Part shown: positions 19,041 to 28,363 of the stretch, piece after piece
How positions within the stretch are numbered: the first letter of the stretch is position 1
How the letters are laid out: every line of letters begins with the position of its first letter
DNA from: Nostoc sp. NIES-3756
Lineage (GTDB): Bacteria > Cyanobacteriota > Cyanobacteriia > Cyanobacteriales > Nostocaceae
NCBI RefSeq assembly: GCF_001548375.1
Contig: NZ_AP017295.1
Span: 1,956,501 to 2,020,500 of the forward strand
DNA length: 64,000 nucleotides
Direction of reading: 5' to 3'
Notes under the pieces: model-generated
The model's input: only the letters and a program-made list of their open reading frames with translations
The model's database searches: none
Told to the model about the DNA's origin: nothing
Made by a program: the position numbers and the translations under genes

Positions 19041-19453
19041 CTCAAACGTCCCTCTTAGAAATTTTCTTAATATTCTTTTTTGGTCGAGAGTTAATGATTC
19101 TGCAATTCCTGGTAATAATAAATTCTTGTGGCAACTCCTTAAGGAAGCTTGGTAAACGCTATATACTCTCGTCTTTAATAATTCATCTTCATCATTTCTA
19201 AATATTAGCTAAACAATAACAATATATCTGTATGACATCGAACCAAAATCATGTATCTTTTAATATTTTTTTTGTGAAAAATACGAAAAACTTCATAATT
19301 TATATATTTATGTTTACGATATTAATAAACCTAAAGAAATTAAGTTATTGAATTTTAATTTAGTAAATATATAAATTTATCTAGTTATAAATAAATACTA
19401 TTTTTTAACCAAAATAAATGGTACTAAAATTACTTATTTAGAAAAATTATTAA
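19041..19453. other. Intergenic region upstream of nifV
   Basis: About 410 very AT-rich bases, especially 19190-19450. The length suggests a separate nifV promoter rather than read-through from the small gene upstream. I could not find a convincing NtcA site (GTA-N8-TAC). Confidence 0.4.
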
Positions 19454-19672
19454 CTAACTCTCGTCATATAACCAATCTAAAATCTGTTCTAGCTGCGCCA
19501 AGTCCACTAACCCGTATTGCCAAAGCAGCATCGGTAAAGGCCCGTTGTCAAACTTCTGATGTTTTAGGGCTACAGCCATGTCTTTATCAGATAACTCAAG
19601 TTCTTTATGTAAAAAATTTAGTAATTCTAGATTTTTATTTTTAGTATTTGTCATCATATATTGTAATTGCAC
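19454..19672 (-). CDS. DUF2949 small protein in the nif cluster
   Basis: 72 residues (67 or 66 if translation starts at Met6 or Met7, both plausible). The DUF2949 pattern is present: NFLHKELELSDKDMAVALKH and LPMLLWQYGLVDLAQLEQIL, then DWLYDE. The family is cyanobacterial and its function unknown. It is an all-helical soluble protein with a conserved hydrophobic WQYGL core. It lies between nifP and nifV on the same strand, an arrangement also known from Anabaena, so it may take part in nitrogen fixation, but paralogues exist outside nif regions. Confidence 0.78.
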   Translation of the reverse strand: MQLQYMMTNTKNKNLELLNFLHKELELSDKDMAVALKHQKFDNGPLPMLLWQYGLVDLAQLEQILDWLYDES

Positions 19673-19853
19673 ATTTAGATTAATTTAGAAGTAGTAAAAC
19701 AGCAAGCTTTTGACAAACTTACTTTTAATAATCAATAGTTTCAGGACAATAATTTGATGTATGTTGAGGAAAATCATGATTGCATCACAATTTAGTCCTG
19801 AGACTCTATTGATTAAATATTTGAGAATAGATGGAGAAAATCTTTGACTTTTG

Positions 19854-20093
19854 CTAGTCATGGTTGCAATACCAGCAACGCTCTAGCCAGTCTATTAATT
19901 CTTGACGGGAACCTAGAAATTGCATTACCGTACTGCGGACTAAAATTGCAGTCAGCCAACTATTTACTTGCACCCTTAATGAACCATCTGCATGACAGGA
20001 ACAGGGGATCATTAACTCTTGCAATCGGTGATAAATCTGCCAGCGATCGCACAACGGTATCTGCAACACTTGAGAACTCCAAGGTGGTAACAT
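19854..20093 (-). CDS. Small Cys-containing protein co-transcribed with nifP
   Basis: 79 residues, not recognised as a named family. The ATG lies only two bases after the nifP stop, so the pair is almost certainly one transcript. It contains six Cys: PLCDRW, PCSCHADG and a C-terminal CWYCNHD. The arrangement C-x-C and C-x-x-C could bind a metal, but the spacing is not that of a known domain. The middle (VNSWLTAILVRSTVMQFLGS) is helical. Orthologues are expected at the same place in other heterocystous strains, from memory of the Anabaena nif region. Confidence 0.7.
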   Translation of the reverse strand: MLPPWSSQVLQIPLCDRWQIYHRLQELMIPCSCHADGSLRVQVNSWLTAILVRSTVMQFLGSRQELIDWLERCWYCNHD

Positions 20094-20095
20094 AA

Positions 20096-20851
20096 TTATT
20101 TGTCTTTCGTCAACAGTTCAGCTTCTTTTGGTTGACTTATCAGCGTTTTTTGCAGTTTTTGTTCAAGTTGTTCAATGCGTGACAGCAAAGAACGAATTAC
20201 ATCTGCTTCCACATCAGGTAACTTTCCATGTTCCAGAGGAGAGAGATTAGTTTTGGATTTATGGGTAATAATGCGTCCAGGAACGCCGACAATTGTGCAA
20301 TCGTGAGGAACATCACGCAAGACAACAGAACCCGCACCAACACGCACGCGATCGCCAATTGTAATATTTCCCAAAACCTTTGCACCAGAACCCACCACCA
20401 CATGACTACCCACAGTAGGATGACGCTTACCGCTTTCCTTCCCAGTACCCCCTAGAGTGACACCCTGATAAATTAGGGCATAATCTCCCACAATCGCCGT
20501 TTCACCGATGACAACGCCCATCCCGTGGTCGATAAACACACCTTTACCAATCACCGCACCCGGATGAATCTCAATTCCCGTGATAAACCTAGCCAAATGG
20601 GAAATTAAGCGCGGGAAGAAAACTACTCCCCGACGATGTAACCAATGGGCGAAACGGTGCAAACAAATCGCATGAAGTCCAGGGTAACAGAAGATAACTT
20701 CTAACCAATTACGTGCAGCTGGGTCGCGTTCAAAAATAATCAGAAAATCACTCAACAATGGCTCCAAAAAAACGCCAGAGAGTAGAATTTTCAGCAGGGA
20801 TCTATGTGTCGAATCTGGAGGATTCTCAATACCATCTAAGGACTGTTGCAT
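20096..20851 (-). CDS. nifP: Serine O-acetyltransferase (nifP/cysE type)
   Basis: 251 residues. It acetylates L-serine with acetyl-CoA, the first step to cysteine. The copy next to nif genes is called nifP and supplies cysteine for iron-sulfur clusters. An N-terminal helical region (about 15-75) precedes the left-handed beta-helix: [60 protein letters not shown] and [20 protein letters not shown]. The catalytic Asp-His (FIDHGMG) and KRHP histidine are present. A Cys-rich small gene follows two bases downstream. The assignment of nifP rather than housekeeping cysE rests on context. Confidence 0.92.
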   Translation of the reverse strand: MQQSLDGIENPPDSTHRSLLKILLSGVFLEPLLSDFLIIFERDPAARNWLEVIFCYPGLHAICLHRFAHWLHRRGVVFFPRLISHLARFITGIEIHPGAVIGKGVFIDHGMGVVIGETAIVGDYALIYQGVTLGGTGKESGKRHPTVGSHVVVGSGAKVLGNITIGDRVRVGAGSVVLRDVPHDCTIVGVPGRIITHKSKTNLSPLEHGKLPDVEADVIRSLLSRIEQLEQKLQKTLISQPKEAELLTKDK

Positions 20852-21583
20852 CGGTACTATCTGGTTAAAAGAGCCATGTGCTTTTTCTGCTTATATCAGA
20901 TTGCTCCACAGCAGACAGTACATTAAATGCCGATTGGATTTATTGGATTAATTAAGCTTGTACTCAAGTGCTACAAACCGTAACCTAAACAAACTTAAAA
21001 TCTCTCTTGGGGTATAGGTACTAGTATTGTGGGTGCAGGGTTCTAGTATTTTTAACTCAGGGGTTCAGAATTTTTGTACTCGCTACAAATAACTTAATAT
21101 GTACGATATTGATACGATTTGAGCCAAATACATTGCGATAGATTAAGCTGTACTCAACTCCTCGGATTATCAAGTAGACAAGACTATAAATGAAATTTCT
21201 GTATCTCCAGTAACTATAACTATTTTATGATTTTGACACCTAAAAAACCAAATTCTTCATTTTATTTTAGCTTTTATTTTCTGTATGCACATATACAATT
21301 TGACTTAGATAAAAAGTTTCATCATAATATCTCCCATAAATCCTGCATCTTTGCGATAGACAAAAAACATTTATTTTCTGCTGTAAAATTTATACAATCT
21401 GAGTTAATGCACCTAAACCTGATAAATTTTAGTAAGTAAAACTAATATTCCTATCAAGTTTATGTATTGCTAGACATTTACTAACTTATATATCATAGTT
21501 TTTTGCAGCAATGTCTCCTGAATATTTATTGCTAAGTATACTCATACAGTATCCTAGATAGGCACTACTATTTTACTTTTATC
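20852..21583. other. Long divergent intergenic region (nifP / purU)
   Basis: About 730 bases. It contains a three-fold imperfect 22-base tandem repeat (21016-21081) and recurrent GTACTC words (near 20960, 21076, 21151). A 70-codon AT-rich frame at 21227-21439 has no ribosome site and is not believed. Promoters for nifP and purU must be in this region. Confidence 0.45.
21016..21081. repeat. Three imperfect 22-base tandem repeats upstream of nifP
   Basis: Copies at 21016-21036 (AGGTACTAGTATTGTGGGTG), 21037-21058 (AGGGTTCTAGTATTTTTAAC) and 21059-21081 (AGGGGTTCAGAATTTTTGTA) share AGGG-TTC-AG-ATTTTT. The unit of about two helical turns would suit cooperative protein binding. Confidence 0.5.
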
Positions 21584-22438
21584 ATGACCAAACCGACTGC
21601 AACCTTACTGATTTCTTGTCCCGACCAACGAGGATTAGTAGCCAAAATTGCCAACTTTATCTATGCTAATGGCGGTAACATTATCCATGCAGACCAGCAT
21701 ACAGATTTCGCTGCGGGGTTATTCCTCACACGTATCGAATGGCAGTTAGAAGGCTTCAATTTACCGCGAGATATAATCGGGGCTGCGTTTAATGCTATAG
21801 CTCAACCTCTAGGCGCTAAGTGGGAACTACATTTTTCTGATACCATTCCGCGCATTGCTATTTGGGTGAGTCGCCAAGACCATTGCCTATATGATTTAAT
21901 TTGGCGACAGCGTGCCAAAGAAATATCGGCCGAGATTCCCTTAATTATCAGTAATCATCCTCATTTAAAGGTAGTAGCAGAGCAATTTGGCATCGACTTT
22001 CATCATATCCCCATCAATAAAGATAATAAAGCTGAACAGGAAACTAAACAACTAGAGTTATTGCAACAATATCAAATTGATTTAGTGGTATTGGCAAAAT
22101 ATATGCAAATTGTTAGTGCCGATTTTATAAGTAAATTTCCACAAATTATTAATATCCATCACTCATTCTTACCAGCTTTTGTAGGTGCGAATCCTTACCA
22201 TAGAGCTTTTGAACGTGGTGTGAAAGTCATTGGTGCTACCGCTCACTATGCAACTCCTGAATTAGATGCTGGGCCAATTATTGAGCAAGATGTGGTTAGG
22301 GTAAGTCACCGAGATGAGGTTGAGGATTTAATCAGAAAAGGCAAGGATTTAGAACGAGTAGTTTTAGCTAGAGCAGTACGTTTACATCTCCAGAATCGGG
22401 TATTGGTGTATGGTAATCGTACTGTAGTTTTTGAGTGA
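21584..22438 (+). CDS. purU: Formyltetrahydrofolate deformylase
   Basis: 284 residues, the usual length. PurU hydrolyses 10-formyl-tetrahydrofolate to formate and tetrahydrofolate, balancing the one-carbon pool. An N-terminal ACT domain (TLLISCPDQRGLVAKIANFI, about 5-85) is followed by a formyltransferase domain with the catalytic signature INIHHSFLPAF (His) and ATAHYATPELDAGPIIEQDV (Asp). The C-terminus is complete. It is a single gene behind a 730-base intergenic region. A GGGGAAG/CTTCCC hairpin just after the stop (about 22449-22466) may serve as terminator. Confidence 0.95.
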   Translation: MTKPTATLLISCPDQRGLVAKIANFIYANGGNIIHADQHTDFAAGLFLTRIEWQLEGFNLPRDIIGAAFNAIAQPLGAKWELHFSDTIPRIAIWVSRQDHCLYDLIWRQRAKEISAEIPLIISNHPHLKVVAEQFGIDFHHIPINKDNKAEQETKQLELLQQYQIDLVVLAKYMQIVSADFISKFPQIINIHHSFLPAFVGANPYHRAFERGVKVIGATAHYATPELDAGPIIEQDVVRVSHRDEVEDLIRKGKDLERVVLARAVRLHLQNRVLVYGNRTVVFE

Positions 22439-22590
22439 AAGGTTGGAAGGGGAAGGTTTCTTCCCTGCTTGTCTTACTCTCCATTCCCCAACTCTCATAT
22501 TTATTTACATTATTTAATTATTTCTCCGTTGCATATCAGCCTTAATAGGGATAAATAAGAAGTGAAAAATCTGTTGTTTTCACTGAACCT

Positions 22591-23175
22591 ATGCAGTATC
22601 CCTTAGAACTTACCTTCAAATTTTGGGCATTAGCACCGCAAATATCGGTTGTTGATGCTCAAGACAATTTGGTTTTCTACGTCAAGCAGAAGCTGTTCAA
22701 ACTTAAAGAAGCAATTACTATCTTTGCAGATGCTGAACGCACACGTCCCTTGTATTACATCAAAGCTGATCGCATCATTGATTTTTCCGCTCGTTATGAT
22801 TTCAGCGACAGTAACGGTGGTAATATTGGTGCGGTGAAGCGACGGGGTTTAAAATCCTTGTGGCGTGCGCGTTACGATATCTTTGATGGTGATACAACTA
22901 CCTTAAATATTCAAGAAAAAAATCCTTGGGTAAAGATTGCAGATGCACTCTTTGCAGAAATTCCCATTGTGGGTATATTCACGGGTTACGTTTTCAACCC
23001 AGTTTATTTAGTTAGCCGAGCTGATGGTACGGTGGTGATGCGGTTGGAAAAAATCCCTGCATTTTTATCTAGGAAATTTATTATTAAGCCTGTAGAGCAA
23101 ATTAGCGATCGCGAAGAGCAACAAATTTTATTAAGCTTAATTATGATGCTTTTACTAGAACGAAATCGTGGTTAA
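22591..23175 (+). CDS. LURP-one-related / tubby C-terminal-like protein
   Basis: 194 residues. The pattern resembles the LURP-one/YxjI group with the tubby/phospholipid-scramblase-like barrel: repeated strand pairs such as QISVVDAQDNLVFYVKQKLF, LKEAITIFADAERTRPLYYI and YDIFDGDTTTLNIQEKNP. Function in bacteria is unknown; membrane-lipid association is possible. A hydrophobic segment near ADALFAEIPIVGIFTGYVFN (about 124-143) may dip into the membrane. It has no signal peptide. It is monocistronic and convergent with the amidase gene, with a shared terminator hairpin between. Confidence 0.7.
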   Translation: MQYPLELTFKFWALAPQISVVDAQDNLVFYVKQKLFKLKEAITIFADAERTRPLYYIKADRIIDFSARYDFSDSNGGNIGAVKRRGLKSLWRARYDIFDGDTTTLNIQEKNPWVKIADALFAEIPIVGIFTGYVFNPVYLVSRADGTVVMRLEKIPAFLSRKFIIKPVEQISDREEQQILLSLIMMLLLERNRG

Positions 23176-23213
23176 GTAGAAGGACTAAATTAAACTAAAA
23201 AAGGGGTTGCCGG

Positions 23214-23299
23214 GTTTCGACTGCGCGGAAGTTGAGCGTAGTCGAAACTCAACCCTCGTCTTCTCTAGAATCGAGCATTGAGCGTAGTCGAAATGCGTC
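23214..23299. repeat. Dispersed GAGCGTAGTCGAAA palindromic repeat
   Basis: GTTTCGACTGCGC (23214-23226) can pair with GCGTAGTCGAAAC (23236-23248; 13 pairs, one G-U), and TTGAGCGTAGTCGAAA recurs at about 23278-23294. It probably belongs to a family of dispersed palindromes common in Nostoc intergenic DNA. Confidence 0.55.
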
Positions 23300-23338
23300 T
23301 TCTAAATAATTATGTCCACCTACTTAATAAAAAAGGCC

Positions 23339-23366
23339 AGAGGCAAAAGTAATTTTACTAGCCTCT
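23339..23366. terminator. Bidirectional terminator between convergent genes
   Basis: AGAGGC (23339-23344) pairs with GCCTCT (23361-23366), with an inner AGTAA/TTACT stem, flanked by A-rich and T-containing DNA. Confidence 0.6.
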
Positions 23367-23389
23367 AGCTTCTAATTTCTAGTGATTCA

Positions 23390-24331
23390 CTAACCAATTA
23401 ATTTTTGCCAACTCACTGGCCCAACAATTCCATCTGCAAGCAAACCATTCTGCCTTTGAAATCTTTTAATTGCGGCTTCTGTTTGTGCGCCATAAATACC
23501 ATCAACTTCAACTCCTACTCTAAATTGTAAATATCTGACAACAGGGCCGCCAGCATGGTTAGGTCTGATGATTCTTTTAGCTAAAATTAGATTGATGGCG
23601 TTCCATGTTCCTTCATTGAGAATGCCAGTTTTTTCCAGTCCTACAATGCCTTGAAACTTTTCTAGTGCAAACTTCGTTTCAGAATTAAGTTGACCATTCT
23701 CTACTAAAGCCTTATTATTTCTATCAGTAATTTTGAGACGATTTAATGATTTCTGTAATCTCAAAATACTCGTATCTGTATTTTGTTCTTCATCAGAAAC
23801 AGAAGGTACAGTAGTACTTGGTAACTTCCCTGTCAATCCTTTAACGATTGCATTAGCTGTTGCTTCTGCATCGAACAAATTCATATCTTTTGTCGAATCA
23901 ATGAAGCAGCATTCTACAAGAATAGCAGGCATATCTGTATTACGCAGAACAAAGAGGTGAGAACCGCTTTTTACTCCACGATTAAAATATCCTAATTTAA
24001 CAATTTCATCTAATACAGGTTTAGCAATTCTTCTACCATTATCACTAGTCGCAAATACTTCTGTGCCGTTAGCTTGTCCATTAAAAGCATTAAAATGGAT
24101 AGAAACGTAAACTTCTACTTTGCTAGCATTGGCCTTGTTACATCTTTGAGAAAGTGAATCTTTAACTGAAGAAGCTCTATCTGGTTTACATGCTATTACT
24201 TCATGTCCTAAAGCTCTTAACTTAGTTATTACTCGATTGCCTACATCTAAAGTTAGATTATCCTCAAATTTTATACCTCTAGCTCCAGTATCTGGTGGGC
24301 AATTGTGACCTATATCAATTCCATATCTCAT
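23390..24331 (-). CDS. N-acetylmuramoyl-L-alanine amidase with two peptidoglycan-binding domains
   Basis: 313 residues. An Amidase_3 zinc domain (about 1-165) cleaves the bond between muramic acid and the peptide stem. All expected ligands are visible: H9 (IDIGHNCPPDTG), E23 (IKFEDNLTL), H79 (YVSIHFNAFNG), and the catalytic E140 (PAILVECCF). Two PG_binding_1 repeats follow (about 190-250, ending KTGILNEGTWNAI, and 258-313, VDGIYGAQTEAAIKRFQRQN). There is no signal peptide, unlike AmiC-type enzymes of cell separation, so export would need another route; phage lysins share this layout, but no phage genes are near. Confidence 0.9.
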   Translation of the reverse strand: MRYGIDIGHNCPPDTGARGIKFEDNLTLDVGNRVITKLRALGHEVIACKPDRASSVKDSLSQRCNKANASKVEVYVSIHFNAFNGQANGTEVFATSDNGRRIAKPVLDEIVKLGYFNRGVKSGSHLFVLRNTDMPAILVECCFIDSTKDMNLFDAEATANAIVKGLTGKLPSTTVPSVSDEEQNTDTSILRLQKSLNRLKITDRNNKALVENGQLNSETKFALEKFQGIVGLEKTGILNEGTWNAINLILAKRIIRPNHAGGPVVRYLQFRVGVEVDGIYGAQTEAAIKRFQRQNGLLADGIVGPVSWQKLIG

Positions 24332-24977
24332 AGATACATCCTCAGATCATTTCCTCAAAACTTTCAAGCGATTCATCTTTTGGTGTTAGCCTGATTTCAC
24401 CGCTATGACAGCAAGCGTTAGCAAGATACCGCCTGGGTAAATTTTGCATTAATCAAGCTTGTATTGTAACAAAAAAATAACTGGTAAATAACAACATACG
24501 TAGAGTGAGAATTACCTACCCTATGTTTGCAGCTTCAGCATACGGTAAGGATTTTTTAATGGCAAGCTCCAGCCACGCCAAGCAAATCAAACCAGATCGC
24601 TTTAGGCAATATATTATTATTGTAGCGTTTAAAATTGTAATTTAACTTAAGGAAAATTCCAGAATTTGTAATTAAAGTTTCTATTTTCAGCGTTTACTGA
24701 GATATAATTTTTAAAATATTTTAACCAAGTAGTTTGCTATTATTTATACAGGCATCCTATTTAATTATTGAACATATTTTGACTATAGCCTTTGTGCTTA
24801 ACACTCACTTCAAATATTACCTATCTCTTAGACGTAAGAACGACATAAAACAATAGTTATATTAAATAATAACTTTGAGAAAAGCAGTTATGTTCCTTGT
24901 CTTTTCTTGGTTTAATAACTCATCAATCCAACTAGATATACCAATTTGTAATTCTTTAGCCCGATTATTTGTATGAA
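24332..24977. other. Intergenic region between amidase and tyrA
   Basis: About 650 AT-rich bases upstream of the amidase start and downstream of tyrA. A 60-codon frame near 24912-25094 overlaps tyrA and its terminator and is not credible. I see no RNA gene or repeat in it. Confidence 0.4.
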
Positions 24978-25005
24978 CGATCGCACTTTTTTATAAATGC
25001 GATCG
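24978..25005 (-). terminator. HIP1-containing hairpin after tyrA
   Basis: CGATCGCA (24978-24985) pairs with TGCGATCG (24998-25005) around a T/A-rich loop, 13 bases beyond the tyrA stop. The U-tract is poor, so it may act only as a 3' end stabiliser. Confidence 0.5.
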
Positions 25006-25017
25006 CTCACCACATCT

Positions 25018-25866
25018 CTAGTCAACAAAATCAGGTCTAGCCTGTTGCGTGATTTGCAACTTACTTGCCAAATTCTGCCAATCTTCTTGCTCAATTAAAT
25101 CAATTAACTCATCAAGATTACGCCGATATTGTTGCAACGAAACTAACAAAGCTGGACGATTATATTGCGCCATCATTACCCCTAACTCTGGATTACCACC
25201 ACCCACCCGACTAGTATCACGAAAACCTGAACTAGCTAAATTTTGGGCTAATTGTAAAACCTCCGGGTCATCTTCACTAATGCAGGCTGCAATTAACGAT
25301 GAACTCACCATAACAGGTAAGTGAGAAATCCAACTGACAGCACGGTCATGTTGTTGGGGCTGACAATGGTAAATATTAGCACCTAGCGATCGCACAATTT
25401 CCTCTACAATTGCGATCGCCCTTTTGGGTGTTGTCGCCTCCGGTGTCAATACATACGGTCTATCCACAAATAAATTTCTTTGCGCCGCTTCTATCCCACT
25501 ATCTGCTGTTCCAGCCATTGGATGACCACCGACAAAATTTTCCCACAAGGGTGAAATCGCCGCAACGATGGGTGCTTTCACCGAACCTACATCAGTTACC
25601 ACCGTAGACGGCGACAGATGATTAATCAACTGCTGCACTTGGGGAACAATAAGACCGATGGGTGTACAAATAAATACCAACTCTGCACCTGTTAATAAAT
25701 TCATGTCAACAGCAGCTTCATCAACGCTACCTAAAGCTACGGCTGTCTCACAGGTAGATTGCTTGCGGCTAACTCCTAACACACGATGACCTTGCGATCG
25801 CAAATCATAACCCAATGAACCACCAATTAAGCCTAGACCTAAAATTCCAATTTGCATTTTTGTCAT
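25018..25866 (-). CDS. tyrA: Prephenate/arogenate dehydrogenase (TyrA)
   Basis: 282 residues from ATG 25866 (MTKMQIGILGLGLIGGSLGY). It makes tyrosine by oxidative decarboxylation; cyanobacterial enzymes normally use arogenate and NADP. The dinucleotide motif GILGLGLIGGSLG is followed by VLGVSRKQST, where a Ser-Arg after the second strand, not an acidic residue, suits NADP. The catalytic His is in WISHLPVMVSSSL. The frame stays open to 25911, but AGAGAGG lies 5 bases before the chosen ATG. It is a single gene; a HIP1 hairpin follows. Confidence 0.93.
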   Translation of the reverse strand: MTKMQIGILGLGLIGGSLGYDLRSQGHRVLGVSRKQSTCETAVALGSVDEAAVDMNLLTGAELVFICTPIGLIVPQVQQLINHLSPSTVVTDVGSVKAPIVAAISPLWENFVGGHPMAGTADSGIEAAQRNLFVDRPYVLTPEATTPKRAIAIVEEIVRSLGANIYHCQPQQHDRAVSWISHLPVMVSSSLIAACISEDDPEVLQLAQNLASSGFRDTSRVGGGNPELGVMMAQYNRPALLVSLQQYRRNLDELIDLIEQEDWQNLASKLQITQQARPDFVD

Positions 25867-25966
25867 TAGTCCTCTCTTACAAAGTTCTGTTCGCCTGAAG
25901 CCGGCGCTCAACGCTACTTGCTTTCCGACGCAGAGCGACAGGAACGCAGTGGCTCGACTTTGCGCT

Positions 25967-26045
25967 TAGTCCATAGTCATTAGTCCATAGTCAACGGTTA
26001 TTAATCGGTCTGAATTACGAATTACGAACTACGAATTACGAATTA
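25967..26045. repeat. Mixed heptamer repeats (GTCCATA then AATTACG)
   Basis: GTCCATAGTCATTAGTCCATA (25969 on) is followed, after a short gap, by AATTACG units (26012-26045) reaching almost to the start codon of the pentapeptide-repeat gene. They replace any visible ribosome site there. Confidence 0.65.
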
Positions 26046-26050
26046 AATTT

Positions 26051-27619
26051 ATGATGAATGTAGAGGAATTACTGACGAAATATGCGAATGGAGTAATCAA
26101 TTTTAATGGTATTGACCTATCAGAAGCTAATTTGAGTGGTGTCAAACTCTGTGGGGTGAATTTTAGTCAAGCTAATTTGAGTATAGTTAACCTAAGTGGG
26201 GCAAACTTGAGCGAAGCTGACTTCAGTCATGCCAAATTGAATGTAGCTCGATTGAGTGGTGCAAACCTAACTAATGCTATTTTTAATTATTCTAGTCTCA
26301 ATGTTGCTAATTTAGTTCGTGCTGACCTGAGTCGCGCTCAGTTGCGTGGGGCTTCCTTGGTGCGTGCTGAGTTAATTCGTGCTGAACTGAGCCGTGCTGA
26401 TTTGTCTGAGGCGAATCTCGAAAGTGCTGATTTGCGGGAAGCTACACTCCGTCACGCCAATCTTCGTCACGCCAACTTGAACGGAGTAATTCTTAAAGGT
26501 GCTTCTTTAGTAGGGGCTAACTTGGAAATGGCTAATCTCAATGGTGCTGATTTAAGTCGGGCTGATTTAACTAGTGCTAACTTGCGAGATAGTGAACTTA
26601 AACAGGTGAATCTCCGCTATGCAAATTTGAGTGGTGCAGATTTGAGCGGGGCTAACCTGCGTTGGGCTGATTTGAATGGAGTAAATTTGAGTTGGGCTGA
26701 TTTAAGTGGGGCAAAATTAAGTGGTGCTAATTTAGTGGGTGCAGACTTGAGCAATGCTAATTTAACAAATGCCAGTTTAGTCCATGCTAATTTAATTCAA
26801 GCAAAATTAATTAAAACTGAATGGGTGGGCGCTGACCTTACAAGCGCCATTTTAACTGGTGCAAAACTTTACTCTACCTCACGATTTGGCTTAAAAACCG
26901 ATGGTTTGATTTGCCAATGGATTGACTTAAGTCCAATGGGCGATCGCTCTATTATCCAAAAATTTGACACCGAAGATCCACAGGACTTTTTTAACGAAAC
27001 GCCCCCAACCATCCAAATTATTGTCGATACAGCCTTAGAATCAGAAGCAAACTTCGCCCTAGCTGGCGCTTATTACCACATCGCCCAAGAATACCAGCTA
27101 CTGCAACAACCCCCCAGTATGGAAATTAGTCGCCGTCGGACTGTATTTACATTCCGCTTAGACAGCGACGTGGCTTTATTAACTACAGCTTGTATGGCAA
27201 TTCTACCCTTTCAAGATGCTGCAAACACACAGAAAAATATTCATGCAGTCTTGACGCTGATAGAAAAAGAAAATCTATCTTCCTCCAGGCTAAAAACACC
27301 CCAACGGGTGAAGCAATTGATTGGTGCGATCGCCCAAACTATAACTCAGGCAAAAACCATTAAAAAAACTAAAAAAAACCTACACTTAGCAGCTAAAATC
27401 AAATTTTTTCAAGCTCCGACCCAAACAATCTTAACTAATTCCAGCGCTCAAACTTTAATTGTCTATGAAAACCCTAACTTTGCAAAACGTTTCATTAACT
27501 CTACCAATACTGAAACGGCTGTTTTGACTGATGTATATAGTGAATCTGCTACATATACCTTACCTGCATTAAATACGCTTATAGATTTTGTCAATAGTTT
27601 CCACTATGTGAATGAATAG
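26051..27619 (+). CDS. Pentapeptide-repeat protein with unknown C-terminal domain
   Basis: 522 residues. Residues about 18-275 are some fifty consecutive A(D/N)LXX pentapeptides (for example ANLSGADLSGANLRWADLNG), which fold into a right-handed quadrilateral beta-helix. The last 245 residues (from about RFGLKTDGLICQWIDLSPMG) form a separate domain, found with such repeats in cyanobacteria, that I cannot name. No signal peptide is present, so it is probably cytoplasmic. The start is one of two adjacent ATGs with no clear ribosome site. Function unknown; several pentapeptide proteins mimic DNA or act as scaffolds. Confidence 0.88.
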   Translation: MMNVEELLTKYANGVINFNGIDLSEANLSGVKLCGVNFSQANLSIVNLSGANLSEADFSHAKLNVARLSGANLTNAIFNYSSLNVANLVRADLSRAQLRGASLVRAELIRAELSRADLSEANLESADLREATLRHANLRHANLNGVILKGASLVGANLEMANLNGADLSRADLTSANLRDSELKQVNLRYANLSGADLSGANLRWADLNGVNLSWADLSGAKLSGANLVGADLSNANLTNASLVHANLIQAKLIKTEWVGADLTSAILTGAKLYSTSRFGLKTDGLICQWIDLSPMGDRSIIQKFDTEDPQDFFNETPPTIQIIVDTALESEANFALAGAYYHIAQEYQLLQQPPSMEISRRRTVFTFRLDSDVALLTTACMAILPFQDAANTQKNIHAVLTLIEKENLSSSRLKTPQRVKQLIGAIAQTITQAKTIKKTKKNLHLAAKIKFFQAPTQTILTNSSAQTLIVYENPNFAKRFINSTNTETAVLTDVYSESATYTLPALNTLIDFVNSFHYVNE

Positions 27620-27716
27620 TATAAGGAGGCAGTTGATAGTTGACAGTTGTTTTTTCTCCTCTGCTCCTCTGCTTCCCCACTCCCTATAAAACAAATTTTG
27701 GAGGAAACAAACCTGT

Positions 27717-28295
27717 ATGTTCAATAAAATGATGGGTCGGACTCGTTATGTAGTATCTCGCTTGTTTCTGCACTTAGGCGGATCTGATGTAGCACCGATT
27801 TTGGGAGAATTAAATAGGATTGCTCGAGATGCGATCGATGCTGAAGGCGAGATAGAAGCCTTAGGGGAAGGATTGGTAGAACTGAGCGAAACCCTACTGC
27901 GCTACGATGAGTATTGGATCTCTGCTGCTAATGAAGGTGATGTATTCTGGAGCGAAGGCGAAGCAGGAGATTTCGTCAACGATTTATTTAGTGATTCTGC
28001 TGCCAGATATGGCGCTGATTTAGAGTTAGATGATGATTTCGATCAGCCTTTATCCCTAAGCGCAACACGCAACATCGTCATTATGATTACAGTTGCTTAT
28101 GAGGGTGAAGTACCCGAATTAGAAACGGATTTAGCTAATATCCAAGCCTTGAAGGAAGGATTAAAAGCTTTAATTAATTTACATTACAAACACAAACTCA
28201 GAGCCATACAGGTGCATTTCTCACCAGCACGATTAGGCGATGAACTGAGTAACGATCAGCTATTGCAATATTATCCAGAGTTGATACCTTTATAA
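27717..28295 (+). CDS. DUF1517-like cytoplasmic protein
   Basis: 192 residues, acidic (many Glu/Asp between 45 and 110). The C-terminal half (NIVIMITVAYEGEVPELETD, LANIQALKEGLKALINLHYK and IQVHFSPARLGDELSNDQLL) matches the DUF1517 pattern: a small alpha/beta domain with a characteristic final HFSP segment. Most members have an N-terminal membrane helix, but this one lacks it. GGAGGA lies 12 bases before the ATG, a slightly long spacing. It follows the pentapeptide gene by about 100 bases on the same strand. Function unknown. Confidence 0.7.
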   Translation: MFNKMMGRTRYVVSRLFLHLGGSDVAPILGELNRIARDAIDAEGEIEALGEGLVELSETLLRYDEYWISAANEGDVFWSEGEAGDFVNDLFSDSAARYGADLELDDDFDQPLSLSATRNIVIMITVAYEGEVPELETDLANIQALKEGLKALINLHYKHKLRAIQVHFSPARLGDELSNDQLLQYYPELIPL

Positions 28296-28363
28296 TTTGT
28301 GGGGTTGTCCGTACCTACGACCCATCAGAGAACTTGTTAAGCTCGAAAATAGATGACAATGCC

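Noticed and set aside
18757..19155. 132-codon plus-strand frame over the nifV start
   Set aside because: Antisense shadow of nifV, whose motifs are unmistakable; no supporting ribosome site.
21227..21439. 70-codon open frame in the nifP-purU gap
   Set aside because: Very AT-rich, no ribosome site, low-complexity Phe/Ser/Lys composition, no recognisable motif; expected by chance in such DNA.
23390..24331. Prophage lysin, from the lack of a signal peptide in the amidase
   Set aside because: No other phage-type gene (integrase, capsid, tail, holin) is nearby and signal-less amidases with this layout occur in bacteria.
24912..25094. 60-codon minus-strand frame beside tyrA
   Set aside because: It overlaps the tyrA 3' end and its hairpin in another frame; no ribosome site or family match.
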